64,000 bases of DNA from Icerya purchasi (taxonomy: Eukaryota; Arthropoda; Insecta; Hemiptera; Monophlebidae): the NCBI GenBank assembly GCA_039619475.1, contig CM077116.1, positions 462,333,576 to 462,397,575 of the forward strand. Direction: 5' to 3'. Below the pieces are notes generated by a model, which was not told where the DNA came from, did no database searches, and worked only from the letters and a program-made list of their open reading frames with translations. Made by a program: the position numbers and the translations under genes. This document shows positions 22,360 to 34,549 of the stretch, piece after piece (position 1 is the stretch's first letter; each line of letters opens with the position of its first letter).

Positions 22360-23635
22360 ATATTTATAGTGGAACGCGCAAAATTTTAAATAAATACAAA
22401 CAACGCAAAAAAATTTCTAGCTACCGAAGTAATCGTACCAGTAATTAAAATACCTTAGATAACAAGAAACTCGCTTAAAACTATCAGATAATCTTAATTA
22501 AAGACTACATTTTTCGACATGATCACACTTTAGTAAAATACCAACAACATTGATGCACACATCTTTTGTAACAATATCGTCTTCTTTTTAAACAGTAGCA
22601 ATATTGTGAGATTCATTCCCATTCTGAAATCGTGTTACGCAACCGTTATTTACCAACCAATAATAATTATGTATCCGTAAAAATTCTACTTCACTCTCTT
22701 GGCAAATTATGATATCCGTTTATATTACAATCTATTACTGCACGATCTCAGTATGTCCGTTCCCCGTTATAGAGATCATCATTGGAAAATGAGAATGAGT
22801 CGATAATATTCAACAATCATTACTCCACCGAATATATACAAAAACATTTTTTGGCTTCACACATTATAACGCATCTTTTCGACATTAGATTCTTTTTCTT
22901 TTTTTTCCCTCTAGCATACTAACTCCAAAATTTCATGTATCCATGTCGGATGACCTACCTAATGATAAATTTCAAAATACAGCTAAATAGACACGACAAA
23001 TGCTGATTACCGTGATTTCAGTGCCATAAGGTATATCGAGCGACTTACACGTCAAAAATAAGAGGCTCCCACTCAACTTTCGGTACCTTTATTGATATAT
23101 AAAGCCATCGCGATGATTTCTAAAAATTTCCTAAGAAAATATAAGTGTCGGGTTCTGTTGCGAATGAATTGGAAATCCTATAGTACGAAGGAACGAACTC
23201 AGAAAATGTAATATAACTGAGACGCATAAATAATTGATTTCGAAAAAGAAAAAAAAAAAAAAATAAGAAAAATATCCCATATTTAGTAATGAAAAAAATG
23301 AAAACAAAACAATAAGCTTGGTAAACATTCGTTGTTTCGATAACCTAGCCCATAAATTATTGTAATACGTAAAGTTAGCCTAAATCAATAAATGGTATCC
23401 GTAACGCTGTTACAAATTTAACTACAAACAAAAGTAGAAAATTAATTTTGCAAACAAACTGCTAACGATTTTGCATTACACTTCTATCCTAAATATTCGA
23501 AATAATTTCAAAACTAAAAGACATCAGCCGATAGGTGACAAGCGGAAAAGAGAGGATTCGAAATGAGCTTGAAACGGATACGAAAGACATGGCAGCAATT
23601 AGCTAGTGCAAGTAATTAAAGACGAGCTGACGGCA
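22360..23635. other. No gene identified
   Basis: AT-rich, with an A run at about 23246-23262. No recognisable frame. Confidence 0.4.
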
Positions 23636-23639
23636 TCAC

Positions 23640-24471
23640 ACTTAAGGCTGCAGCACATTTAGTCGGCCATCGATCAGCTGCATACCAAGAGTAGTCAGTT
23701 TTGTCAGATAGTCGAATTGCCGAAGATGGCCAACTAAAAGAAGATAATAGAACAATACTCGCAGAAAGATAATCTTACAATCAGCAACATGCCGTCATCT
23801 AAGAATGGAGATGGATATGATATTGCGTTTGAGATAGTGATCACAACGGGCACAGAACTGACGAAGAACGACGTCAGTGCATGCCACCGACTGCCCAAGA
23901 CAGCGCCCGGTAAACCCATGCTAACGTTATTGTCAAACTTTGTTGGCTTGTACTCAAGTATGACAATAATCACCGGAAACGTCTCACATTAAAGCACATT
24001 AGCTTTACCGTTCAAACAGTTGTAATCAAAACGAACTACAATCAACTGATAGAATTTCAAAAATGCAACTAAGTTCATTCGTGTTCGTTGAGTTCATTCA
24101 ATTCGATGTTAAAAATTGGGCGATATTGTCATCAGCGAATAAATCGTCTTTTGGTTTCGATGGAATATCACTGAAATCGATATGAATTATTTTATTAAAC
24201 CCTTATACTATTTATTTAATAAATACGCGAAGGTAGAAATTTTTTCGGATATATTCCAAAGAGTAGTAAAAGTTATTTAAACGAGTATAGAAAAACGGAA
24301 GCAAAAAAGAAATGTCTAATCATAGAATTACCTGCACAGTTTCAAAAACTTTTAAAAGGTGTATTAAGAAAGTTGTCGTAAGTTTCTTGGAAGGAAATAA
24401 TAATATTTTTAGTTTAAATCAATATGGATTTTTACAGAATGCATGTACCGCGATACATCAGTGTTTGAGCA

Positions 24472-24475
<4 letters not shown>
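23640..24475 (+). pseudogene. LINE relic with ORF1-like and RT pieces
   Basis: At about 23765-23945 the frame reads NLTISNMPSSKNGDGYDIAF then SACHRLPKTAPGKPMLTLLS. This resembles the ORF1 RNA-binding segment of CR1/T1-like elements (ACHRLP..GKP.P..V.F). From about 24145, RT finger blocks appear: SSFGFDGISLK, then CTVSKTFKRCIKKVVVSFLE and NQYGF. Endonuclease and the catalytic RT core are missing, and a TA microsatellite truncates it. The two pieces may be one internally deleted element or two neighbours. Confidence 0.6.

Positions 24476-24477
<2 letters not shown>

Positions 24478-24515
<38 letters not shown>
24478..24515. repeat. (TA)n microsatellite
   Basis: About 19 TA units directly after the RT remnant. 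Confidence 0.9.
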
Positions 24516-24518
<3 letters not shown>

Positions 24519-24519
24519 A

Positions 24520-25416
24520 ATGTGTACATCTAGAAGAGAGTACATCTACAGCCTTTCATAGCTTAAATTGCAGCCAACATTATAATCCTGCATGTTTAAA
24601 ATAAATGAAACAAAGCAACCAACAGTTTTATAAAGGAAAGCGTGGAATACTAAACAAAACTTTTAAATACGACGCCGTTTGTAATTTAATAATAGGTACA
24701 CTTTGTTTTAAGAGAATTATATATGTAATAGCAACAGCATATACTTGAATTATCGTATGATATTTAAAAGATTTTGGAACTGAAGACAATTAAATAGAGT
24801 TGATGATCTAGAGTCATTAATGAAATGTTAAATTTCAACTATAAACGCGCAAAATAGGATGTAGGAGCTGTGCAATAAGTTGGCTGGGAAACGGAGGATT
24901 AATAGTTTGCGTTGATGGGGTTTTAAAGATTTCTGAAAAAGAAGAATGTAGAGGTAATATGCAATGAAGAAAAGAATAGAATAAACAGGCAATGCAAACA
25001 GAAGGTTCCTTTTTTGTCAGGCGAGAATCGCTACCCACTGGAGCACAACTTATTCGCCCTGAACACCGTGATAGCATCATTGCTAAGAGTGATTCAACGG
25101 ATCGGATTATCTCCAGTTCTAATGGCTTAAGTTCTGAATGGGTTACATTTGTTATTAGAATAATCAAATGTGTCAATAGAGCGGATATCGGTGCGAAGCC
25201 GTACAATTAGCCGCTAAATTTCATCATTCCCATCATTACCACTAACGTCCAGGGCTGAGCGAAAACTATTATTTTCCCGGCTGTAGCATAAAAAAAAATT
25301 CCGCATAAACACTCTTATGTAATCGCACGGTTATATAATTAATAATAATAAATAATATTAATGAGATGCGATTTGATTTTGAAAAATCCGAGTTTATTGT
25401 CATTATTTTTGTTTAG
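24520..25416. other. No gene identified; upstream of PDZ exon
   Basis: Overlapping frames at 24835-25210 on both strands show no motif. The end (TTTTTGTTTAG at about 25406-25416) resembles a splice acceptor for the PDZ exon. Confidence 0.4.
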
Positions 25417-25438
25417 ATAAAATCGTGACAAGCGCTAT

Positions 25439-26213
25439 ATGGCTGACGAAGAATTCGCTGAACTGGGCGACATTCAACTCTCACAGTTCGATCGAAGTAA
25501 TGCTCATTGGGCATCAACGAATTGCGGCAGAGGCGGTACTACTTTCAGCTGTGCCACATCCGAACACCAGCAGCAGACGAATCGGCTGTACTCGCGTAGA
25601 CCCATTTCGACAATTAACAGCTGCGGCGTCGGAAGCGGCGGTGGCGCCACTTATTACAGTCGCGCAGCCGAAGCGGAAGACGTCATGGGTCACTATAATA
25701 GTTATAAGTCTGCTAATTATACCGGTACAAATAACAATAAGTGGTCGTTGTACTATTCGCCTCCGGGAACGTCATCTTTGAATACAATCGCCGGTTCGAG
25801 CGGCCGAAATTCGGTCCACCATCAGACGCAGCTGAGACTTCATCCCAGAACGAGTAATAACAGCATGGCCGTCGGGAAACAGCAACAGCCTTTAAGTTCC
25901 GCTCAGCACTTTTATCAGCAAAGAAATGCCACCGGCGCGAACAATAAGAGACCGATATCTCCGGAGCAAGTTATCAAAATGCTATCTTCCAGACAACACA
26001 ACAAAACGACGGTAGCTAATAACGTTACCAACAATCTGAAGTCACCTTCCGGCTCTTCGAATCCTCAAGCTCAATCGTTCAGTCGTAAACTGCCTAATCA
26101 AGCGCCTAATTTAGATGAGTTACCAGTTAAGACTATTACCATGATTCGCGACAATACCCCCGGCACTAGTCAAGGCTTCGGCATCTGCGTCAAAGGAGGC
26201 TCAAGGGAACCAA
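25439..26213 (+). CDS. PDZ scaffold protein, first coding exon (whirlin/dyschronic-like)
   Basis: Encodes 258 residues plus one base. A TAA in the same frame at 25418-25420 lies upstream, so the ATG at 25439 is the likely start. The protein begins MADEEFAELGDIQLSQF. Residues about 20-225 are low-complexity, rich in S, N, Q and G. The end starts a PDZ domain: VKTITMIRDN, then the ligand-binding loop QGFGICVKGGS at residues 245-255. The donor CAA|GTAAGT falls at 26213/26214, after the first base of a codon. Codon use is richer in G and C than the flanks. The whirlin/PDZD7/dyschronic family call rests on the GFGICVKGG style and the next exon, and is provisional. Confidence 0.8.
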
Positions 26214-26364
26214 GTAAGTAATTTTTAAAAATATCCATTGCCACGGGGATATGGATCAAGATATCCGAAACTGGTGGTCGGCATTTGTAAATGTAATTAT
26301 TTTTATTTTGTATGTTTCTGCGTGTTCGTAATTTAATTATACCGATCTCCGCCAAAACCGTAAT

Positions 26365-26827
26365 TAAACAGGTATTCTACAGCATTACCATGTTACCCCA
26401 TTTACACGGATGGTTCGGGGGGGCCTGGTGGTGTTGATGCTTCCTTCATCCTTCCTGATTTTAACCTCTCAGAATCTTTTCGCCTTCCTTATTTCTGTTC
26501 CCTATATTCATAAACGAATTATTGACTTATCTTTCGCTCTATTATTTTCATTTCCTCGAATCACTTTCCTCAAAATTTTTAATTATCTCTGACTCTTTGA
26601 GCGCCCTTCAGACCATATCCTCTCCCCTTCCTGATCATTCGTGTGACTTTGTTATCCTCCGTATACGTTCACTCATTCGAAATCTTTCCTATCTCCATTC
26701 AATCAATATTGATTTGCTGTGGGCACCTAGCCACTCGGGCGTATTTGGTAATGAAGCGGCTGATATTCTTTGGTACTCGGGCTGCTGCTGCTTCCTCTCG
26801 TATTTTTTTTTTTTTTTTAATTCCATC
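26365..26827 (+). pseudogene. LINE-B copy 1, left part (RNase H)
   Basis: The plus-strand frames contain YTDGSGG (first RNase H aspartate), FLIISDSLSALQTISSPL (catalytic aspartate in SDS) and LWAPSHSGVFGNEAAD. The glutamate-bearing helix is frameshifted. This is the RNase H domain of an I-type LINE ORF2. The sequence stops in a T run, then AATTCCATC (26819-26827), where LINE-A is inserted. The element resumes at 31281. It is truncated at its 5' side, with no RT present. Confidence 0.75.
26819..26827. repeat. LINE-A target-site duplication, left
   Basis: AATTCCATC, identical to 31281-31289 directly after the LINE-A poly-A tail. Confidence 0.8.
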
Positions 26828-26979
26828 GGGTTACAAGTGTGTCGAAATAGTGTAAAGTTGTTACTTGCTGTGTTCGTATTTTGTGATAATATTTCATTAT
26901 CTTGATCGCGCGCGTCATATTATCTACTTTTCTCTAATAAATATTATTGCTCGTGTGCGGTATTTACCTAACGGTAAAT

Positions 26980-28489
26980 ATGCCACTGCAACGGTCTCCG
27001 CCGGCCACACCTGCTCCTCCGTCTCGTCAGCCGCATGCAGCTGCCGCTGAGGCCTTATCTCGAAACCAGTTAAGCAACGATATACCGCCGCTTATCAGCA
27101 ATACGTCTAATCTCGGTGAGTTCGTTCCAATATCATTTTGTAACGCTAACAACAATAATACCGATTTTCGTGCTATCAACACCGCTAACGATATACAATT
27201 AATACCAACCACACATAGCACTCAGCATGCCTATGCACCTATTATGTCTCCTATTCCTATACATGAGACCTACTCACCTCATCTTGAAGAGACTAATCAT
27301 ACATACGAAAATGATCACAGCTGGCAAGTTGTGCAAACCAGAAAAAGACCTAGGGCTTTCGTGAAAAGTATCTCGACTGACAGTTCTGATCCTAATGTAA
27401 GCAAAAAGAGTAGTAACAGATTTGCTGCACTAGCAGTTGAAGACAGTGCAGGACAAGAAGACGCCAACGTGCAGGAAGTAAGGAGAGAACCAAAACCACC
27501 ACAAATAACAATTTACGGTGTCAACGATTATAATAAAATGATTAAGGATCCTTCAAATATTATTCCTTCTAATAGTATCCACTGTCGATGTCTAGGCGAC
27601 AAAAGAGTACAAGTTAAAATAGATGAGGTTAATAATTACCGTGCTCTAGTAAAGTATTTAAACAGAGAAGATATTGAGCATCATATGTACTTATCAAATT
27701 AAAACAGAAAGGTGTTTTCGAATTGCAATCAGGCATTTACATTACTCCGTCAGTAAAGAGGACATTAAGTCAGCACTTGAAGAACATGGCCATACAATAA
27801 GGCATATAACTAACGTCAAGCATAGAGTAAACAAGCAACCACTACCTCTCTTTTTCATTGATTTAGAGCCACGAGCGAATAATGCAGACGTGTATAAATT
27901 AGAAACACTTTTATACACTAAAATAAAAGTGGAAGCCCCACATAAAAAAGATACAATCCCACAATGTTTCCGATGTCAAACATATGGCCACACAAAATCC
28001 TACTGTAACCGTGCATTCGTCTGTGTAAAGTGCGGTGGAAGCCATAATTCCTTAAATTGTAATAAGAAATCTAATGAACCGCCGAAATGTGCAAATTGCG
28101 AGGGAAATCACCCCTCCAACTATAAAGGTTGCGCAGTCTATAAAAAATTACAATCTCTACGGACAGCTACCAAAGTGAGGTTGAACTACAATGGGAAAAC
28201 TCAAACACCAATGGCTCCTGCTGCAGGTATCCAACAGCAGTTGCCCCCTGGCACTACAACAGACTCAAATCTGCTGAGACCCACTTACTCGCAAATATTA
28301 AGTAACCAGCGTCAATGTTCGCAAAGCAATTCTCAAGTCTATAACATAAATAATGATAATATTGCTATTACACTTCAGACATTCCTAGCTGAAATAAAGA
28401 CATTATTTAAAGATATGATGCAGCAACAAAGTCAATTATTAAATAATCTGTTAAACACTATCATGTCAGCTTTAATTAATAAGAAATGA
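26980..28489 (+). pseudogene. LINE-A ORF1 (nucleocapsid-like), one frameshift
   Basis: Starts at ATG 26980 (MPLQRSPPATPAPPSRQ). The first frame runs to 27702, but homologous reading moves to another frame around 27680-27690 (HHMY versus CTYQIKTERCFRI) and continues to TGA 28487-28489. The C-terminal half has the domain that precedes zinc knuckles in Jockey ORF1s (RHLHYSVSKEDI, then PLPLFFIDLEP). Three knuckles follow between about 27965 and 28130: CFRCQTYGHTKSYC, CVKCGGSHNSLNC and CANCEGNHPSNYKGC. The role is binding of element RNA. The N-terminus is rich in proline and alanine. Confidence 0.85.
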
Positions 28490-31151
28490 TTTGCTTAAAA
28501 ATTGTAACGTGGAACGCTAATGGCATACTAAACCACATATTCCAGAATTACAAATGTATCTTATACAAAACGATATTGATATACTTCTGATATTTGAAAC
28601 GCATCGTGTTCACACAAAACAGGCTCCATTCGTAGGCTACGAGTCGTACTACACCAATCATCCTGATGGCACGGCCCATGGAGGAACTGGAGTCATCATA
28701 AAAAGAAGTATAAAACATCACGAATTAGAGAAATACGCACGAAACCATCTACAAGCAACTAGTGTGGCGCTAAATTGTATACTAAATAAACCTTTCGTCG
28801 TATCAGCAGTTTATTGTCCACCAAAGCATTGCATAACGCAAAGCCAGTTCAGTGCTTTTTTAAGCACCCTCGAGCCTACCTATATAGCTGGTGGCGATTT
28901 CAATGCCAAGAACACATATTGGGGATCTAAGCTTACTTTGCCAAGAGGTAAGCAATTAAAACTGGCAATAGATGGTAATAACAGCACGGTTATATCTCCT
29001 GGCACTCCAACTTATTGGCCAACTGATCCAATAAAAGTACCAGACTTGCTGGACTTCTTCATAACCAGAGGACTACCAGGAAACTTCATTGATATAAAAT
29101 CAGACAATGACTTATCTTCCGATCACTCACCAGTGCGACTAACACTAAGCAGTAACATTATTAGGAAACCCTGTAGACCAAAGATCTTTACAAAGCATAC
29201 AAATTGGGATTTATTTCGTAACCAACTGGAGGAAAAAATCAATTTAAAAATACCGTTAAAATTCAAGAAGCATATTGAAAGCTCTATTGAATACTTCAAT
29301 AATCTCGTGCAACAGGCGGCTTGGCTGGCTACACCAAATAAAGATAAAAATGTATACAAACCATCTGTTTACTATCCTGCAGAAATAAAACGTGAAGTAA
29401 ATCTCAAGAGACAGCTAAGAAAAAGATGGCAAAGATATCGATTTCCTTCTGACAAAGCAACACTGAACTACCAAACAAAAAGAGTTAAAAAGTTATTGCA
29501 AAACTTAAAAAATAAATCCTTTAAAGAGCACTTATCTACTCTGTCTCCCTTACCGCATAATGACTATTCTCTATGGAAAGCAGTACGCAATTTGAAAAAA
29601 CCTAAAGAAACAGCACATCCAATTAGAAAACCAAACGGAAGCTGGGCTCGATCTGACCTTGAGAAAGCTGAAGAATTTGGTAAACACTTAGCCAATACTT
29701 TCAAACCGAACTGCGGCAATATGAGTTCCCCTCCTAGGACAGACAATACTGATATGTCTCAACCAATCAGGCTAACATCCCCTACAGAAATCAAAAAGGT
29801 CATAAACTTGATGAATTCTCGCAAATCTCCTGGCTATGATTTAATCTCAGCGAAAGTATTAAAAGAACTGCCAAAAAAAGGATCGGTATTATTAACCTAC
29901 ATTATTAATGCCATAATACGACTTCAATATGTTCCCATTCAGTTAAAATTCTCGCAAATTATAATTGTCAAGAAACCATCCAAACCGCCAACCGAACTGA
30001 CGTCGTACAGACCAATCTCCTTGTTACCGATACTCTCTAAGATATTCGAAAAAATAATTCTCAAGCGACTAATGCCTATAGTTGAAGGGAAAAAAATAAT
30101 ACCAGACCACCAATTTGGTTTTAGAGCTAAACACGGAACCATCGAACAAGTGCACCGCATTACTGACAAGATAGTAACATCTCTAGAGCAGAAAAAAGTC
30201 TGTGACGCCATATTCTTGGATGTTAGCCAGGCATTCGATAAAGTTTGGCACGATGGACTACTTTACAAAATAAAATGCCAATTTCCTCTTCAGGTATTCA
30301 ATATCCTCGAATCTTATCTTAGTGAAAGATTCTTTTCGGTCAAATACGGTGATGAAGAATCGCAAATATATCCGATAGAAGCAGGAGTGCCTCAGGGCAG
30401 TATACTGGGGCCGTTGCTGTACCTCATATACACTGCTGATATTCCTACCCTGACAGACGTCGAAGTTGCTACCTTTGCTGACGATACGGCTATTTTGTGC
30501 TCAGAGGAGTGCCCAGTAAAGGCAAATGAGTCTCTACAACGGTCGATCGATAGGCTGTCTAACTGGTTTATGGAATGGCGTATCAAGGTAAATGAAAGTA
30601 AATCGACGCACGTAACCTTCACAAATCGGAGAGTAAACGAACTTAACGTATCAATGAACGGCAGAATAATACCACTCAAAGATGAAGCCAAATATCTGGG
30701 TTTATACTTGGATAAACGGTTAACGTGGAAAAAACATATAATAGTAAAGCGTAACGCAATACGCATTAAAGCCAGGCAGATGTTATGGCTCTTAGGGAAG
30801 AAGTCGGAACTAGCACTGGAAAACAAACTACTGCTGTACAACCAAGTTATTAAACCAGTCTGGCAATACGGTTGTCAACTGTGGGGCTGTTCGAAGAAGA
30901 GTAACGTAGCAATCATCCGAAGGCTGCAAAACAAACTCCTAAGAATAATGGTAAACGCACCATGGTACATAACCAATGAAGCTCTACATAAGGACCTAAA
31001 AATAAATTACGTGAAGGACGAAATCGTACGAGCAGCAAAACAGTACGCTGGAAGACTGGGGTCGCACCCCAATGCTATGGCAACCGCATTGTTAAATAAT
31101 TCTGCTGATACTCGCAGACTGAAGAGAACAATAGTGATGGACCTAATATAA
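28486..31151 (+). pseudogene. LINE-A ORF2 (endonuclease-RT), one frameshift
   Basis: The start ATG at 28486 overlaps the ORF1 stop and gives MICLKIVTWNANGILN. The frame is lost near 28545 and continues from about 28545 in the frame holding ATG 28554, uninterrupted to 31151. Endonuclease blocks: TWNANG, IFETHR, GGTGVIIKR, GGDFNAKNTYWG and SSDHSPVRLTL. RT blocks: SYRPISLLP, QFGFRAKHGT, IFLDVSQAFDKVWHDG, AGVPQGSILGPLLYLIYTAD, catalytic FADDTAILC and YLGLYLDKRLTWKKH. There is no RNase H. All catalytic residues I can check are present, so the single near-N-terminal shift is the visible lesion. Confidence 0.9.
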
Positions 31152-31177
31152 ACTGTATCTGGTATATATGTTAAGTG

Positions 31178-31201
31178 AGGCCCTGTCACTGGACAGGGCT
31201 C
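31178..31201 (+). other. Hairpin in LINE-A 3' untranslated region
   Basis: GCCCTGTC and GGACAGGGC pair around a short loop, about 30 bases after the ORF2 stop. It could be a recognition structure for the element's RT; that role is inference. Confidence 0.55.
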
Positions 31202-31280
31202 TTCAGCAAGCCATTTTTACTAAAATATTAAATTTACAAAATAGCCCATAGTGCTAGTTGTAAATTAGCAAAAAAAAAAA

Positions 31281-31838
31281 AATTCCATCCGATAACCTCC
31301 TATCAATTTGTAAACGCTTCCATATCAGATCATGGCATCGGATATTTACGCTTCCTCCTTTTCTAATAATTATTCATTATTCCATTTGTCAGTTCAACCT
31401 ACTCTTCCTGCGTATTCATGATTTCTTTCGCATCCCTCTCTTCTTCGATATTCTGATGTTGTTTCCATTGTTCGTATGCGCTTTGGCTATTCTTTGCTGC
31501 CATTATCTAAATTTCGTTTTTTCCTTGATTTCTTCTCCACACTGTTCTCTCCATCCGGATGATGCAGTTATTTGCGACGGCGATCATGTGTTCTTCCAGT
31601 GTTCATCTCTCTCCGTGGAGCGTTCTGCCTTGTATTCTTATTTGCTGAAGCTTGGACTTCCTACCCCTTATTGTGCTTCCTATATCCTGTCCTTTCCTTC
31701 CCCACTAATTATTCCTGCTATTTGTTCCTTTCTAGATGAAATTTCTGATCGGATCAAAATATAATCGACTTCTTTCCTTACCTTTTGTTTCTGGGTAAAG
31801 GTCCTTGGTCGACAAGCCCAAAAAAAAAAAAAAAAAAG
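31281..31838 (+). pseudogene. LINE-B copy 1, right part and 3' end
   Basis: Resumes after the second AATTCCATC with SDNLLSICKRFHIRSWHRIF, continuing the ORF2 C-terminus interrupted at 26827. The end reads CDGDHVFFQCSSLSVERSAL, then LKLGLPTPYCASYILSFPSP, stopping after SDRIKI at 31762-31764. The family 3' motif GGTAAAGGTCCTTGGT and an A tail (about 31820-31838) follow. The CDGDH..F.C block is the terminal zinc-finger-like segment. Copies 2 (16704) and 3 (42270) share this end. Confidence 0.8.
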
Positions 31839-31839
31839 A

Positions 31840-32874
31840 GCATGCTTCATTATTTAGTTTCACTATGGAGCGACGGATTAAGTCATTTAAACTTAAAAAC
31901 AGTATTAATGGAAAAATAACTCAAATAAATAACGAAAACCGGGCACTAAAATATGCGCGAAAAAGTAATTCGGCGAAATTCTGTATTCCATCTGAAAACG
32001 ACTCTAGTTTTTAATACATTTTAATTGCAATTAAAAACCGCTCCTAATCATTTTTTTAGTTTATACGTGACTACATTTGAATAGATGTTAATTTTTAAAA
32101 TTAATACTTTCGGTTACACAGTTACGGTCGCGGCTTTCGCTAACTGATTTATCAGAAAATAATTCTAGTAGCTTAAAGTCATTAATACTAGCAGTAATAG
32201 TAATATCTGTAGTAACAATAATATGATTAATAGTAGTATATATATATTCTTGACTAAGCTTTCAGAACTTAGTACTAATTATAGCAATAACCATAACAAT
32301 AATCAAATCAAATATTTTTATTATAAAATTCCACACGTGCGCAAAAAAGCGCGAGCAGTGAAGTACAATAGATGTGTACGAGAAGAGAATATTATAACAA
32401 GAAGGTTTTACATAAACTTTTAAACTTAAAATTATAATATTCTATTAGTACATTTAAATCAAATAAACCGATCAAATTGAAAGGAAACAGATTATATATA
32501 AACAAATGAAAATAAATTTAAAAATAACTGTAAATAAGTATGCACAGCCACATATCATTCATTGAATCCCGACATTTTACATTTCATACATACATTCAGC
32601 CACAATAATATCCCATCATAGTACATTCATACCAAAAGCCGCGAAAGTATTTTAAGCCCACACATAAATCCTTACATACTGCAACAATTTGAAATATTGG
32701 AACAGTTAATTTTCCCATTTTTATTTATTTTTTTTTCCCATTTATAAATCCATTTATTTGTATTTCAATTTATTTATTTATTTATAAAGTACTAGAAAAT
32801 AAGTATAAGGTCAATAATTTACGCCTGTGCTTGGGATTACTTAGTAAAGTTTTTACATCTGCCGGTGAAGAGTT
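31840..32874. other. No gene identified
   Basis: AT-rich intron sequence with short TTTA repeats near 32715-32790. No motif. Confidence 0.45.
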
Positions 32875-33040
32875 ACCAGGTGTACAAGTATGAAATGCGG
32901 ATTTGAAAAACCAAATGTTTACCAATGCAATATGTATTATAAAGATTTGACGCATATAGAATTTTGTTGCGCCATCAACACGTGTCGATCAGTGATAAAT
33001 TGAAAAACTGTTTACGTAGTATTGTTTTGCTGTGTTCAGT

Positions 33041-34232
33041 ATGTCGACATTTGTGCCAAATAAAGAGGATTCGCGGACAGCATTAATTTTTGTTTTCGTT
33101 TGAAGAAAACTGCTGCTGAATCACACCGATTGCTTCAAAAAGCTTATGGTGAACATGCTCCATCGCAAGATGCGTATGAACGATGGTTTCGACGTTTCAA
33201 AAGTGATAATTTCTGTGTTGCTAATGAAGAACACTGAAAAGCGCTAAAATGATACGAAGATGCAGAATTGCTAGCATTGTTGGATGAAGACGATGCACAA
33301 ACACAAAAATAACTCGTAGAGAAATTAAGCGTTAGTCAACAAGCTGTTTCTAATCGCCTACGAGGAATGGGAAAGATTTAAAAGGTCGGCAGACGGGCAT
33401 CACATGAGTTGAACGAGAAGCAGATGGAGAGACGCAAAAACACATGTGAAATTTTGCTCGAACGATACAAAAGAAAGTTGTTTTTGCATCATATCGTTAC
33501 TGGGGATGAAAAGTGGATTTATTTTGAGAATCCCAAGCGCAAAAGATCGTGGGTAGATCGAGGCGCACGATCCAAATTGACCGCAAGACCAAATCACTTT
33601 GAGAGGAAACGATGCTCTATGTTTGGTGAGACCAGAAGGGTGTGGTCTGTATTTGTTGTTTATACACATTGTTAACATTATAATTATGATAAAAATAAAT
33701 TTCAACACTTTTTTAACAATTATATATATATATATATATAATTTTTAAATTCCCGACGCGTTTCGAAGTAAACACTTCATGTTCACAGGAGTAATTATAA
33801 TATTATTATGAGCTGTTAAATCCTGGTGAAACGGTTAATACCAAACGCTACCAACAACAATTTATCGATTTGAACCATCCGCTGCTCAAAAAACGACCAG
33901 AATATCGATAAAGGCAACACAAGGTCATTTTTCTCCATGACAATGCTCCATCACATATGTCAAAACCGGTTTGCGACTCGTTGGAAACACTCAGCTGGGG
34001 AGTGCTAGTCCATGCGGCTTACTCACCAGACTTGGCTCCTTCCGATTACCACTTTTTTGCATCAATAGGTCACGCACTTGCTGAGCAGTGCTTTGGTTCA
34101 TACGAAAATGTGAAAAAATGGCTCGATGAACGGTTCGCGGCAAAAGGGGAAGATTTTTCCTGGTGTGGTATCCACAAATTATCCGGAAGATGGGAAAAAT
34201 GTATAACTGGCGATGGAGCATACATACTTTGA
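33041..34232 (+). pseudogene. Mariner transposase (DD34D), multiply broken
   Basis: Begins MSTFVPNKEDSRTALIFVF at 33041. Frame shifts and in-frame stops follow, but the helix-turn-helix parts are readable (KTAAESHRLLQKAYGEHAPS, ERWFRRFKS, then LSVSQQAVSNRLRGMGKI). Catalytic aspartates are visible in VTGDEKWI, FLHDNAPSHMSK and SPDLAPSDYHFF, the second and third 34 residues apart as in mariners. An insertion splits the region after FERKRCSMF, and reading resumes at YELLNPGETV. The gene ends ITGDGAYIL at 34232. At least five disabling lesions. Confidence 0.85.
33651..33806 (-). repeat. Small repeat inserted in the mariner
   Basis: This ~155-bp AT-rich stretch interrupts the transposase between conserved blocks. 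It contains CCCGACGCGTTTCGAAGT. The reverse complement, followed by ATT.AAA, ATTGTT and AAAAAAGTGTT, is found again at 41757-41830. It also holds a TA run (33719-33741). The insert boundaries are inferred from the broken protein alignment. Confidence 0.6.
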
Positions 34233-34549
34233 GTAAACCACTTTTTATCATTCTTCCAAATTTAACGTGTTTTTTTTTGAAAAAGAATCCGCATTTCATA
34301 CTTGTACACCTGATATACATAACAGCTCCAGCATACTGTATTTGAATTCTTGTTTGAAATTTATAATATCTGGGAATCTGGGCATAATAATCTTCTCAAA
34401 CCTAGTTGAACAAGATTTAAAAGTAATCTTAAATTTACTCCTCTTTGCAATCACGTACATAAGTAATTGTAATTTCTATATATATATATATATCATTTAA
34501 CTTCAGTAACGGAATAAGTAAAGTATTTTTCATACCGCGATTTATAATT

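Larger units (their letters stand above)
26828..31280 (+). mobile_element. LINE-A: full-length Jockey-type retrotransposon, 4.45 kb
   Basis: Bounded by a 9-bp duplication (AATTCCATC) and ending in TTAGC plus an A tail. Order: 152-bp 5' untranslated region starting GGGTTACAAG, ORF1 from 26980, ORF2 overlapping ORF1's stop by an ATGA, and a 3' untranslated region with a hairpin (GCCCTGTC/GGACAGGGC near 31181-31199). ORF2 has endonuclease and RT but no RNase H, as expected for the Jockey clade. One frameshift in each ORF makes this copy inactive, but the low level of decay suggests fairly recent insertion, into LINE-B. Confidence 0.85.
32876..34313 (+). mobile_element. Full-length mariner, mauritiana-like, interrupted
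   Basis: The inverted termini CAGGTGTACAAGTATGAAAT are visible at both ends, with TA on each side (32874-32875 and 34314-34315), the mariner target duplication. Length is 1438 bp including an insert of about 155 bp at roughly 33651-33806; without it the element is close to the 1.3 kb usual for mariners. It contains a complete but mutated transposase gene and lies in the PDZ intron. Confidence 0.9.

Noticed and set aside
25425..25781. 118-codon frame overlapping the PDZ exon
   Set aside because: Shadow frame. The other frame has the PDZ sequence, the splice phase and an in-frame upstream stop.
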